From: Clostridia bacterium
GTDB taxonomy: Bacteria; Bacillota; Clostridia; Oscillospirales; Acutalibacteraceae
Reading direction: 5' to 3'
Assembly: GCA_017431755.1 (NCBI GenBank)
Contig: JAFRKM010000094.1
Location: 1 to 11,470 of the forward strand
Length of the DNA stretch: 11,470 nt
Shown one piece after another: positions 1 through 7,698 of this stretch. A program made the translations under genes and the position numbers. Every line of letters begins with the position of its first letter. Position 1 is the first letter of the stretch. The notes below the pieces were generated by a model. It saw only the letters and a program-made list of their open reading frames with translations, ran no database searches and was not told the DNA's origin.

Positions 1-1
1 A

Positions 2-1348
2 GATGAAACTGGATTTAGAGAGCAGGAATTTTTGTACCAAAACGGCATATCAGATTATGCTGCAGAGCTTCTTGGCGGCGATTATTTAACACCTGTGCAA
101 AATTGGGTGCTTGAAACTAAAGTTAAAGACAGGGAAGATAAACCTTTTTATAAGTTAAAGGTTAATGTTTCCATGGCTTTTTCTAATAAAATAAGTTTAG
201 CGGAATATTACCACAATTCAAGCTTTTTGGAGCATGGCGGAGCGCCCGAAAAAGCAGTAAAAAGCGCTTTTGTTTCTGAGCTTGACGCATATTTAAAGCA
301 AAACGGAAAATACACTAAAAATGAAAATAAAATAAGCTTTTCAGATATAGAAGATTCACTTGTGATAATTATTTCTTCGTTCTCAACTGTTACATCTTAC
401 GAAAACCAAACAAAAAAATCTATAACAAACAAAGGCATACAAAATGCGGTTACGCAGATGCTTAAAAGGCATTTGGAAGTGTATTTTATAGAAAATCCCG
501 AAGATGCCGAAAAAATTGCAAATCAAATTTTAATTAATAAGCGTAGCCGAGAAGACGCAGAAAAAACAAGGTTGAACATAAAGAAAAAGCTTACAAGTAG
601 CATGGATATGGCAAGCAGAGTTGCAAAATTTGTGGATTGCAGGAGCAAAAAAACTGATGAAAGAGAGCTTTTCATCGTGGAAGGAGATTCTGCTCTTGGT
701 GCATGTAAACAAGCAAGAAATCCGGATTTTCAGGCTATAATTCCAATAAGAGGTAAGATACTAAACTGTTTAAAAGCGGATTACGGCAGAATTTTTAAAA
801 GTGAAATAATTACAGATTTAATAAGAGTTTTAGGATGCGGAGTGGAAGTTAGAACGTCTAAAACAGCGAAGGATTTGTCTTCGTTTAGTTTGGACTCTTT
901 AAAATGGAACAAAGTAATACTGTGTACCGATGCTGATGTTGACGGCTTTCAAATAAGAACTCTTTTGCTTACCATGATATATAGGCTTACTCCAAAATTA
1001 ATCGAAGCGGGTAAAGTGTTTATTGCGGAGTCGCCTCTTTATGAAATAAGCACTAAAAAAGAAACGTATTTTGCATATAACGAAAGTGAAAAAGAAGAGT
1101 TTATAAAGAAAATAGGCAGCGAAAAATATACAATTCAGCGTTCAAAAGGACTTGGTGAAAACGAACCTGACATGATGAATTTTACCACAATGAATCCAAA
1201 AACCAGAAGGCTAATTAAAGTGTTGCCGGAAGAAGTGGAAGCTACTGCAAGAACTTTTGATGTTCTTTTAGGAGATAATCTTTCGGGGAGAAAAGAATAT
1301 ATTATAGAAAATGGACATTTATATTTGGATAATTTAGATGTAAGCTAA
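2..1348 (+). CDS. parE: Type IIA DNA topoisomerase subunit B (ParE/GyrB type), 5'-truncated by window edge
   Basis: ATPase-side subunit of a type IIA topoisomerase, which together with the ParC/GyrA-type subunit passes one duplex through another. The frame is open to the left edge, so the N-terminal GHKL ATPase domain lies outside; the TTG at 32 is an internal leucine codon, not a start. Visible are the end of the transducer domain and a full Toprim region: the acidic motif EGDSA (E encoded at 680-682), the block IPIRGKILN, the metal motif DADVDG (929-946), then PLYEI and RSKGLGE. All catalytic acidic residues are present. Odd points: the usual GDSAGG loop reads GDSALG, and the usual DVDG(S/A)HIRT reads DVDGFQIRT. 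The stop is 16 bases before the next gene, which encodes the partner subunit. ParE rather than GyrB is inferred mainly from that partner. Confidence 0.9.
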   Translation, partial: DETGFREQEFLYQNGISDYAAELLGGDYLTPVQNWVLETKVKDREDKPFYKLKVNVSMAFSNKISLAEYYHNSSFLEHGGAPEKAVKSAFVSELDAYLKQNGKYTKNENKISFSDIEDSLVIIISSFSTVTSYENQTKKSITNKGIQNAVTQMLKRHLEVYFIENPEDAEKIANQILINKRSREDAEKTRLNIKKKLTSSMDMASRVAKFVDCRSKKTDERELFIVEGDSALGACKQARNPDFQAIIPIRGKILNCLKADYGRIFKSEIITDLIRVLGCGVEVRTSKTAKDLSSFSLDSLKWNKVILCTDADVDGFQIRTLLLTMIYRLTPKLIEAGKVFIAESPLYEISTKKETYFAYNESEKEEFIKKIGSEKYTIQRSKGLGENEPDMMNFTTMNPKTRRLIKVLPEEVEATARTFDVLLGDNLSGRKEYIIENGHLYLDNLDVS

Positions 1349-1364
1349 AGGCAGGGAAAATAAA

Positions 1365-3605
1365 ATGGCAATGAAAAAGAAAAATAGAGAAAAAATCCGT
1401 AATTCATCGGGTGTTAGTGGGTTTATATATAACGCCGGAGAAATTGTGGAAGAAAAAATAGTAAACACTCTTGAAAAAAATTATATGCCCTACGCCATGA
1501 GCGTAATAACTTCAAGGGCAATTCCCGAAATAGACGGTTTTAAGCCATCACATAGAAAGCTTCTTTTTACAATGTATAAAATGGGGCTTTTAAGTGGAGC
1601 GCGAACAAAGTCTGCTAATATAGTTGGCCAGACAATGAAGCTTAATCCCCACGGCGATAGCGCAATTTATGACACAATGGTGCGTATGAGCCGTGGTTAT
1701 GAGGCGCTTTTACACCCGTATGTGGATTCAAAGGGAAACTTTGGTAAATTTTATTCAAGAGATATGGCCTGCGCAGCTTCAAGATATACTGAAGCTAAAC
1801 TAGAAAGTATATGCAAGGAACTTTTTAAAGATATAGATAAAGACACAGTAGATTTTGTGCCGAATTACGACAACACTTTAAAAGAGCCCTCACTTTTGCC
1901 GTGTACGTTTCCGTCTGTTTTGGTTAATTCAAATACAGGCATAGCTGTAGGAATGGCTAGTTCAATTTGCCCTTTTAACTTAAAAGAAGTTTGCGAAACG
2001 ACAATTGCGTATATAAAAAATCCGGAGCATGAAATATCTTCCACTCTCCTTGCCCCTGATTTTCCGGGTGCGGGTGAGATAATTTATGACAAAGCAAAGC
2101 TTGAAGAAATTTATAAAACGGGTCGGGGCGGTATAAAAGTTCGTGCAAGATATAAATATGACAAAAAATATAATTGCATAGATATTATAAATATTCCGCC
2201 CACAACCACTAGCGAAGTGATAATTGAAAGGATAGTAGATCTTGTTAAATCCGGCAAAGTAAGGGAAATTTCTGATATTCGTGACGAGACCGGTCTTGAT
2301 GGCCTTAAAATAACAATTGATTTAAAACGCGGAACAGACCCTGATAAGTTGATGATTAAACTCTTTAAGCTTACAACGCTCGAAGATACGTTTTCCTGTA
2401 ATTTTAATATTTTGGTTGGTGGTACTCCAAAAGTAATGGGCATTCGTGAAATTTTAGAAGAATGGACGGCATTCAGAGCTGAATGTATTAGAAGGAGAAC
2501 GGCTTTTGATTTAAACAGGAAAAAAGGAAAACTCCATTTGCTGGAGGGTTTAAATAAAATACTTATTGATATTGATAAGGCGATAAGTATAATTCGCAAA
2601 ACCGAAGAAGAAGAGAATGTTGTTCCAAATTTGATGAAAGGATTTGGAATTGATGAAATTCAGGCGGAATTTGTGGCGGAAATTAAACTTCGCCATTTAA
2701 ACCGCGAATATATTTTAAAACGTACAAGCGAAATTGAAAACTTAAAAAATGAGATTGCCGAACTTGAAAGCATACTTTCCAAAAAAGAAAAAATATATAA
2801 AATAATTATAAAAGAACTTTCCGTGGTTTCAAAAGAATACGGCAAACCGCGTAATAGTTTGCTTATTTGCCCTGAAGATACGGAGTTTTATGAAGAGGAA
2901 GTTGTTGCGCCAGATTATCCTGTAAGATTTTTTATTACAAATGAGGGATACTTCAAGAAAATTACTCCACAGTCGCTGAAAATGAACTCAGAACAAAAAC
3001 TGAAAAGCACCGATGAAGTAATGGAGGAAATTGAAGGTAGTAACCATTCTGATTTGCTGTTTTTCACGGATAAATGCCAAGTTTATAAAGCGAAGGGCTA
3101 TAATTTTTCAGATACTAAAGCCAGTAGTATGGGCGATTATATTCCTGCGGCGCTTTCGTTTGAAAAGGGCGAAAGACCGGTTTATATGGCAGTTACAACG
3201 GATTATAATGGATTTGTTTTGTTTTTCTTTAAAGGCGGAAAGGTTTCGAAAGTAGATATGAAAGCCTACGAAACAAAAACTAACCGCAAAAAATTAATTA
3301 AAGCATATAGCAATCTTGATGATTTAGTTGCTGCATTTTACGTGCGTGAGGATAAAGACTTTTTAATTACATCTTCCTCTGGAAAAATTTTGATATTTAA
3401 TACTACGGCGATAAGCCTTAAGCAGACTAAAAACACGCAAGGCGTTGCAGTTATGAAGCAAAAAAAAGGCCATAGAGTTGTAAGCGCTGAAGAATATCAA
3501 AGCGGACGATTTATTGATGAAAAAATTTATAGAGCAAAAAATATACCTGCGAGTGGTAAATTACCCAGTAGCGAAACAACAGATTGCGAACAGCTTATGC
3601 TGTAA
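1365..3605 (+). CDS. parC: Type IIA DNA topoisomerase subunit A (ParC/GyrA type), topoisomerase IV-like
   Basis: DNA cleavage and religation subunit, 746 residues. The start ATG follows a GGCAGGG-type ribosome site. The breakage-reunion domain spans roughly residues 35-480: HGDSAIYD at 96-103 corresponds to the quinolone-contact helix, with Ser99 and Asp103 at the E. coli GyrA 83 and 87 positions, and SRYTE places the catalytic tyrosine at residue 141. A charged coiled-coil stretch (about 440-490) ends this part. The C-terminal domain (about 515-715) shows only about four beta-pinwheel blade motifs of the F-x-T-x-x-G-x-x-K kind, and I find no GyrA box (QRRGGKG-like). The missing box is the main reason to call topoisomerase IV rather than gyrase. 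The stretch before the tyrosine, NFGKFYSRDMACAASRY, differs from the usual NFGS(I/M)DGDxAAAMRY. It is closely linked to the ParE-type gene and probably co-transcribed. Confidence 0.9.
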   Translation: MAMKKKNREKIRNSSGVSGFIYNAGEIVEEKIVNTLEKNYMPYAMSVITSRAIPEIDGFKPSHRKLLFTMYKMGLLSGARTKSANIVGQTMKLNPHGDSAIYDTMVRMSRGYEALLHPYVDSKGNFGKFYSRDMACAASRYTEAKLESICKELFKDIDKDTVDFVPNYDNTLKEPSLLPCTFPSVLVNSNTGIAVGMASSICPFNLKEVCETTIAYIKNPEHEISSTLLAPDFPGAGEIIYDKAKLEEIYKTGRGGIKVRARYKYDKKYNCIDIINIPPTTTSEVIIERIVDLVKSGKVREISDIRDETGLDGLKITIDLKRGTDPDKLMIKLFKLTTLEDTFSCNFNILVGGTPKVMGIREILEEWTAFRAECIRRRTAFDLNRKKGKLHLLEGLNKILIDIDKAISIIRKTEEEENVVPNLMKGFGIDEIQAEFVAEIKLRHLNREYILKRTSEIENLKNEIAELESILSKKEKIYKIIIKELSVVSKEYGKPRNSLLICPEDTEFYEEEVVAPDYPVRFFITNEGYFKKITPQSLKMNSEQKLKSTDEVMEEIEGSNHSDLLFFTDKCQVYKAKGYNFSDTKASSMGDYIPAALSFEKGERPVYMAVTTDYNGFVLFFFKGGKVSKVDMKAYETKTNRKKLIKAYSNLDDLVAAFYVREDKDFLITSSSGKILIFNTTAISLKQTKNTQGVAVMKQKKGHRVVSAEEYQSGRFIDEKIYRAKNIPASGKLPSSETTDCEQLML

Positions 3606-3656
3606 AAAATTATAAGAGTTAAGTAGTAAATATAATTGATTGGAGAAAAGTGTTTG

Positions 3657-4082
3657 ATGTGTTTTGAAGTAAAGGATGTAAAGAAATCTATAAATGCAGA
3701 TGAGAGCATTTTAGAAATTCTTAAATATAGCCATTTTAATCCGACACGAAAAAAACTCGAAGGACTTGTGAAAAAATATCACGAAAATAAAGATATTTTT
3801 CCGTTTGCAAGCCTTGATAAAGGTAAAACCTTAGGTGTAATTGTTATTAAAAAAATTAACCATGGTTTCTATGAAATTATAGATATATCGGTAGCGCCTG
3901 GATTTCGAACACAAGGTATAGCTTCGAAATTAATTGACTACGTTATAGAAAAATTTAATATAAAAAATCTTTTTGCTGAAACTGACAATGATTCTGTAGG
4001 ATTATATAAAAAATATGGATTTAAAACCGAATTTATAAAAGATAAAGAGTACACAAGATATAAATGCGTTTTACTTGTATAG
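3657..4082 (+). CDS. GNAT-family N-acetyltransferase
   Basis: Predicted cytosolic acetyl-CoA-dependent acyltransferase of 141 residues. Motif A is clear: the strand IDISVAP is followed by R84-T-Q-G87-I-A89, the pyrophosphate-binding loop, and then a helix. Motif B ends with the usual Y-x-K-Y-G-F (Y120-G-F122). The length matches a single GNAT domain. The frame also allows a TTG start at 3636, but that codon lies upstream of the apparent SD (GGAG, 3642-3645), so translation should begin at ATG 3657 or TTG 3654. The acceptor substrate cannot be read from the sequence; small-molecule and protein N-terminus acetylation are both open. It lies 51 bases after the topoisomerase gene, with no terminator-like hairpin between them, and 31 bases before the nitrilase-like gene. 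Confidence 0.85.
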   Translation: MCFEVKDVKKSINADESILEILKYSHFNPTRKKLEGLVKKYHENKDIFPFASLDKGKTLGVIVIKKINHGFYEIIDISVAPGFRTQGIASKLIDYVIEKFNIKNLFAETDNDSVGLYKKYGFKTEFIKDKEYTRYKCVLLV

Positions 4083-4113
4083 CTAAAATTTTAATTAGGA
4101 GAGATTTTACATT

Positions 4114-4800
4114 ATGAAAATATTTCTTGCAGTACCTAAAATGAAAGACGAAATAAATGAATTAAAAAGTTTTTTAAATGAAGTTAATGCTGATATCTAT
4201 GTGTTTCCCGAAGGGTTTTTGAGATATGAAAATCTTGATGCAGCACTATCTGTAATTAAAAACAAGTTCGTAATTACAGGATTTAGAAGCCAAGATAAAT
4301 ACGAAAAAGCGTTGGTAATCGAGAACGGAAAAATAATAGGTGAATACAGTAAGTGTATACTTACAAAAGACGAGTACACAAAAGGCAAAAAAGGCGGAAA
4401 TAAAATCCATACCATAAAAACAAAATTTGGAGTAATCGGAATTCCAATATGCTACGAGATTCATTTCCCCGAAGTTTCAAGAATTATGATGTATGATAAC
4501 CCGGTACTTTTAATAAATTTGATTGGAAAAGGTATGTATCACTCAAAACAGCTTTATCAATGGACGAGTATCTGTAGAGCAAGAGCTATTGAAAATGAAG
4601 TTTTTTTAATTGGATGTTCGCATTTTTGCGGTGAAATTCCGCTTGCTTTTGCTTATTCGCCGGAGGGCAGCGTAGTAACAGAATATATTAATCAGTATGG
4701 TGGCGTAATTATAGACATTGACGCGGCGGAAAGCCACAATAAAAAAATTGGATATTTTCCCGACCGTAGACCACATCTTTTTAAAAAAATTTCATTATAA
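4114..4800 (+). CDS. Carbon-nitrogen hydrolase (nitrilase superfamily)
   Basis: Predicted cytosolic amidohydrolase of 228 residues. The catalytic triad of the superfamily is visible in order: Glu33 in FPEG, Lys80 in the block YSKCILT, and Cys113 in PICYEI. The known family mechanism is attack of the cysteine on an amide or nitrile to form a thioester intermediate. The protein is short for the superfamily, whose members are usually 250-300 residues, and ends soon after the last core strand; no extra domain is fused. ATG 4114 follows AGGAGA (4097-4102). I cannot assign the substrate: amide metabolism and repair of damaged metabolites (Nit1/omega-amidase-like) are both possible. It sits 31 bases after the acetyltransferase and 18 bases before the pyrophosphatase-like gene, suggesting one transcript. 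Confidence 0.85.
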   Translation: MKIFLAVPKMKDEINELKSFLNEVNADIYVFPEGFLRYENLDAALSVIKNKFVITGFRSQDKYEKALVIENGKIIGEYSKCILTKDEYTKGKKGGNKIHTIKTKFGVIGIPICYEIHFPEVSRIMMYDNPVLLINLIGKGMYHSKQLYQWTSICRARAIENEVFLIGCSHFCGEIPLAFAYSPEGSVVTEYINQYGGVIIDIDAAESHNKKIGYFPDRRPHLFKKISL

Positions 4801-4818
4801 AACATGAGGTAAATAAAA

Positions 4819-5166
4819 ATGCAAATAAACGAAAAATTTTGGAAATATATGCAAAGACTTGTAGACGAATCGGAAATAGTTATAGATCGTCCAAAAGGTT
4901 CTCGACATCCTAAATTTCCCGAAACCATTTACATAATAGACTATGGATATTTAAAAAATACAAGTTCAGCAGACAGCATGGATATAGACGTATATGTTGG
5001 AAGTGCTGGAAACCGTGAAGTTGTTGCCGTGGCTGTTACGGTTGATTTTGTCAAAAGGGATTCAGAAATAAAAATATTAGTCGGTTGCACTGATGAAGAA
5101 GTAGAAAAAATACAAATTCAACTTGGCAGTTATGAAACAGCTGTTGGATTAGTTATTAAAAAATAA
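4819..5166 (+). CDS. Short inorganic pyrophosphatase-like protein (family I fold)
   Basis: 115-residue protein resembling the core of soluble family I inorganic pyrophosphatases, which hydrolyse PPi to phosphate. Similarity rests on DYGYL (41-45), matching the family's YG(F/Y)xP segment, on the metal-signature region D52-S-M-D-I-D57-V, and on VD76-F-V-K-R-D81-S-E-I-K85, whose two aspartates have the spacing of the family's Asp97/Asp102 pair (E. coli numbering). Against full activity, the PROSITE-type signature D-[SGDN]-D-[PE]-x-D is broken at its third and fourth positions (M54, D55), and the protein is about 60 residues shorter than bacterial enzymes. From memory, proteins like this occur in Clostridia and are labelled inorganic pyrophosphatase. 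It may hydrolyse another phosphate compound or only bind one. SD GAGGT at 4806-4810, 8 bases before ATG. Confidence 0.6.
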   Translation: MQINEKFWKYMQRLVDESEIVIDRPKGSRHPKFPETIYIIDYGYLKNTSSADSMDIDVYVGSAGNREVVAVAVTVDFVKRDSEIKILVGCTDEEVEKIQIQLGSYETAVGLVIKK

Positions 5167-5224
5167 TATTTAATACTTGATAGTTAAAACTGCGATGAAT
5201 ATTATAAATTTGGAGGAAACAACT

Positions 5225-5749
5225 ATGTGTGATGTAAGAAATAGTGTAAAAATCATTTTACTTAACGAACAAAAAGAATTATTATTGTTAGCGGTTGACG
5301 ATAAGGGTATAAAAAATGCGGAGGGAAAATATAATGGTCGTTTTTGGAATTTGGTTGGTGGTAAATTAGAAGAAGGCGAATCCCTGCTTCAAGCCGCAAA
5401 ACGTGAACTTTTTGAAGAAACGGGCTTAAAAGAGAATGATGTTAAGTTTAGAAAGGTAGTTTGGTACGGCGAATTTGACCTAGTTTTACACGGCAAGAAA
5501 ATTCATTTAAAACAAAGCTTTATTTGTGCCGAAACAACCAGAAAAGATGTAACGCTTGAGAATTTAACCGATGAAGAAAAGCCTGTTGCCAAAAGCCTTG
5601 AATGGTTTTCGCTTGATAAAATTAAAAACTGCAAAGAAGTGATATATCCCGTGGTTTTGCCGGAGTATTTGCCGGATATAATTGAAGGCAAAATTCCCGA
5701 TGAACCTATATTTATAGATCTTGCAAAACAGCCAAAAAATAGAAACTGA
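5225..5749 (+). CDS. Nudix hydrolase
   Basis: Predicted 174-residue hydrolase of nucleoside diphosphates linked to another moiety. The Nudix box is intact at residues 46-68: G46, x5, E52, x7, R60-E61-L, then E64-E65-T-G67-L68, giving the Mg-binding glutamates. The N-terminal strand (about 8-24) and the NLVGGK lead-in fit a single-domain MutT-like fold. An upstream in-frame TTG (5177) would add 16 residues, but GGAGG at 5212-5216, 8 bases before ATG 5225, decides the start. The substrate is unknown: oxidised nucleotides, nucleotide sugars and other NDP-X compounds are all possible. The stop lies 13 bases before deoB, so the two are probably co-transcribed, which mildly favours a nucleotide or pentose-phosphate related role. 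Confidence 0.88.
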   Translation: MCDVRNSVKIILLNEQKELLLLAVDDKGIKNAEGKYNGRFWNLVGGKLEEGESLLQAAKRELFEETGLKENDVKFRKVVWYGEFDLVLHGKKIHLKQSFICAETTRKDVTLENLTDEEKPVAKSLEWFSLDKIKNCKEVIYPVVLPEYLPDIIEGKIPDEPIFIDLAKQPKNRN

Positions 5750-5762
5750 GAGGGAATTTAGT

Positions 5763-6935
5763 ATGAAAAGAGTATTTTTGATAGTTTTAGATAGCGTTGG
5801 AATAGGCGAGATGCCTGATGCGGATAAATATGGCGACAAAGGCAGCAACACCATGAAAACCTGCTTTGAAAACAAAAATTTTAGCATGCCAAACATGAAA
5901 AAAATGGGGCTTTTTAATATTGACGGCATGGACTACGCCGAAAGTGAAAATGCTCCAACTGCATGCTTTGCCCGAATGAGCGAAAAATCAAACGGAAAAG
6001 ATACAATAATAGGCCACTGGGAAATTGCGGGGGTAGAATCCGAAAAGCCGCTACCGACTTACCCAAATGGTTTTCCGAAAGACGTAATAGAAAAATTTGA
6101 AAAATTAACGGGCAGGAAAATTCTTTGCAATATGCCGTATTCGGGCACGGAAGTTTTAAAAGATTATGGTAAAGAAAGTGTGGAAACCGGAAAATTAATA
6201 GTTTATACTTCGGCCGACAGCGTGTTTCAAATTGCGGCACATGAGGATGTTATTCCGGTAGATGAACTTTATAAATATTGCGAAATTGCAAGAAAAATGC
6301 TTTGTGGGGAGCACGCTGTAGGACGTGTTATTGCTAGGCCTTTTGTGGGTAAATATCCAAATTATACACGCACAACAAATCGCCATGATTTTGCACTCGC
6401 TCCGCCTGAAAAAACAATGCTTGACTATATTAAAAGAAACGGAAAAGAAGTAATAGCAGTGGGCAAAATAAGTGATATTTTTGCAGGGCGAGGTGTTACG
6501 GAGAAAATCCTTACAAAAGGAAATGCAGATGGTATAAATAAAACGCTTGGGATTATGGATAAAGATTTTGAAGGCTTGTGTTTTGTGAATTTGGTGGATT
6601 TTGATATGCTTTATGGTCATAGAAATAATATTGATGGTTATGCCGAGGCGTTGTCGTATTTTGACGAAAAATTAAAAGAAATTTTCAGTAAACTAAAAAG
6701 TGAAGATATTTTAATCATAACGGCAGACCACGGCTGTGATCCTGGAACAAAATCAACTGATCATTCCAGAGAATACACTCCGATGATAATTTTTGGAGAA
6801 AATATAAAAAGAGGTGTGAATTTAGGCACAAGAAAAGGTTTTGCCGACACAGGCGCCACGGTGCTTGAATATTTGGAAATAAAAGAAAAAAATAAAGGAA
6901 AATCGTTTTTAAACGAGATAATAAAAGGTAAATAG
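5763..6935 (+). CDS. deoB: Phosphopentomutase
   Basis: Interconverts ribose-1-phosphate or deoxyribose-1-phosphate with the 5-phosphate, linking nucleoside phosphorolysis to central metabolism. The 390 residues fit the family. Alkaline-phosphatase-superfamily metal ligands are visible: Asp10 in VLDSVGIG, Asp281 and His286 in DFDMLYGH, Asp322-His323 in TADHG, and His334 in STDHS. Thr81 in GKDTIIGHWE matches the phosphorylated threonine of characterised Bacillus phosphopentomutase. A cap domain (about 100-215) separates the halves as expected. An in-frame TTG at 5721 lies inside the nudix gene; ATG 5763, 8 bases after AGGG (5751-5754), gives the family-typical N-terminus. It is 13 bases after the nudix gene and 12 bases before the membrane-protein gene. 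Confidence 0.97.
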   Translation: MKRVFLIVLDSVGIGEMPDADKYGDKGSNTMKTCFENKNFSMPNMKKMGLFNIDGMDYAESENAPTACFARMSEKSNGKDTIIGHWEIAGVESEKPLPTYPNGFPKDVIEKFEKLTGRKILCNMPYSGTEVLKDYGKESVETGKLIVYTSADSVFQIAAHEDVIPVDELYKYCEIARKMLCGEHAVGRVIARPFVGKYPNYTRTTNRHDFALAPPEKTMLDYIKRNGKEVIAVGKISDIFAGRGVTEKILTKGNADGINKTLGIMDKDFEGLCFVNLVDFDMLYGHRNNIDGYAEALSYFDEKLKEIFSKLKSEDILIITADHGCDPGTKSTDHSREYTPMIIFGENIKRGVNLGTRKGFADTGATVLEYLEIKEKNKGKSFLNEIIKGK

Positions 6936-6947
6936 GTGGAATTTTAA

Positions 6948-7601
6948 ATGGATGTAAATTTAAAAAATGAAAAAACAGTTTTATGGGGCAAAAAAGTTAT
7001 TATTTGTACTCTTAGTTTAATTTTACTTGGGTTTTGCTTTGTCATAAACATAGCAGCTCGTCAGGGCGCCGATCCGATAACGGTTTTTTATGAAGGATTT
7101 GGAAAATTTTTAAATATGAATGTGGGTTTAGCAGTGGGGCTACTTAATTTTAGTTTGGTGGCGTTTGTTTTTTATGTAAACAGAAAGTACATAAATATAG
7201 GTACAGTAATATACCTGTTTGTTTTAGGGAATTTTATTAATTTTGGGATATGGATGTATAATCTTTTACATATACCAAATGTTTTTATATGCCAGCTTAT
7301 AATGTCTTTAATCGGTTGTCTGTTTTGCTTTATAGGTTTAGGTGGGTTTATGGCTGTAGATATAGGTATTGATCCTTGGACGGCAGCAGCAGTGATTTTG
7401 AGCAAAAAAATCAATAAATCATTTAGATCGGTAAAAATTGTTTTAGATGGATTGACATTGTTTTTGGGGTGGATTATGGGCGGCAAAGTTGGTGTTATTA
7501 CAGTTTTTTGTGTTTTTGCCGGTGGACCGATTATTCAAAAATCGAATGAAATCCTTGACAAATTGATTCAAAAAATGCTAGAATTTAATCATAAAGACTG
7601 A
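6948..7601 (+). CDS. YczE/YyaS/YitT-type integral membrane protein
   Basis: 217-residue polytopic membrane protein with about five hydrophobic segments, a short charged N-terminus and a lysine-rich C-terminal tail on the likely cytoplasmic side. It resembles the YczE/YitT group, whose biochemical function is not established as far as I know. The motif G-A-D-P-I-T (residues 40-45) recurs as G-I-D-P-W-T (140-145), and the sequence after each copy is alike, indicating two homologous halves. The SD GGTGGA (6935-6940) begins at the last base of the deoB stop codon, suggesting translational coupling. Its position between deoB and deoD invites a role in transport linked to nucleosides or pentoses, but that is context only. 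No terminator-like hairpin directly follows its stop. Confidence 0.75.
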   Translation: MDVNLKNEKTVLWGKKVIICTLSLILLGFCFVINIAARQGADPITVFYEGFGKFLNMNVGLAVGLLNFSLVAFVFYVNRKYINIGTVIYLFVLGNFINFGIWMYNLLHIPNVFICQLIMSLIGCLFCFIGLGGFMAVDIGIDPWTAAAVILSKKINKSFRSVKIVLDGLTLFLGWIMGGKVGVITVFCVFAGGPIIQKSNEILDKLIQKMLEFNHKD

Positions 7602-7624
7602 GTTAAGAAGTTATAAACAAGTAA

Positions 7625-7638
7625 AAAAGATTAATTTA
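7625..7638 (+). repeat. 14-base direct repeat, copy 1 of 2
   Basis: AAAAGATTAATTTA occurs here and again at 7729-7742 in the same intergenic region, 104 bases apart. The following ATTTTTGAT (7641-7649) also resembles ATTTTTTAT after copy 2, with one base of offset. This could be a duplicated operator or the trace of a small duplication; chance in AT-rich DNA is not excluded. Confidence 0.5.
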
Positions 7639-7644
7639 TAATTT

Positions 7645-7673
7645 TTGATTAAATATAACGATAATAATATAAA
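7645..7673 (+). promoter_or_regulatory. Candidate sigma-A type promoter for deoD and the transporter genes
   Basis: TTGATT (7645-7650) and TATAAA (7668-7673) are separated by exactly 17 bases, each one or two changes from TTGACA/TATAAT. Transcription would start near 7680, just before the strong SD at 7687, leaving a leader of about 73 bases with the hairpin. A second candidate just upstream has TAAACA (7614-7619), 17 bases, then a perfect TATAAT (7637-7642). The region is very AT-rich, so either match could be chance. Confidence 0.4.
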
Positions 7674-7686
7674 TTTATTTATTAAA

Positions 7687-7696
7687 AAGGTGGTGA
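7687..7696 (+). promoter_or_regulatory. Strong Shine-Dalgarno sequence remote from the deoD start
   Basis: AAGGTGGTGA matches the ideal AAGGAGGTGA at 9 of 10 positions, the best SD in the window. Yet it ends 56 bases before the deoD ATG at 7753, and the stretch just before that ATG is only T-rich with no SD. The intervening DNA is almost wholly a hairpin (7699-7746). With the hairpin looped out, 8 bases would separate the SD end from the ATG. The only nearby start is TTG 7698, opening a six-codon frame. Confidence 0.7.
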
Positions 7697-7698
7697 AT

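Noticed and set aside
32..34. TTG as start of the topoisomerase B gene
   Set aside because: The same frame is open to base 2 and encodes plausible subunit B residues; the gene is cut by the window edge.
2111..2599. Long minus-strand open frame opposite the parC gene
   Set aside because: It is the complement of a confidently assigned gene, has no family resemblance and no ribosome site. The same holds for the other minus-strand frames in the window.
3631..3636. Perfect TATAAT before the acetyltransferase gene
   Set aside because: No -35 at 16-18 bases, and the transcript would begin inside the ribosome binding site.
5177..5205. TTGATA-17-TATTAT promoter-like pair before the nudix gene
   Set aside because: Spacing is ideal, but transcription would start at about 5212, on the GGAGG itself, leaving no usable leader. 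Probably chance in AT-rich DNA.
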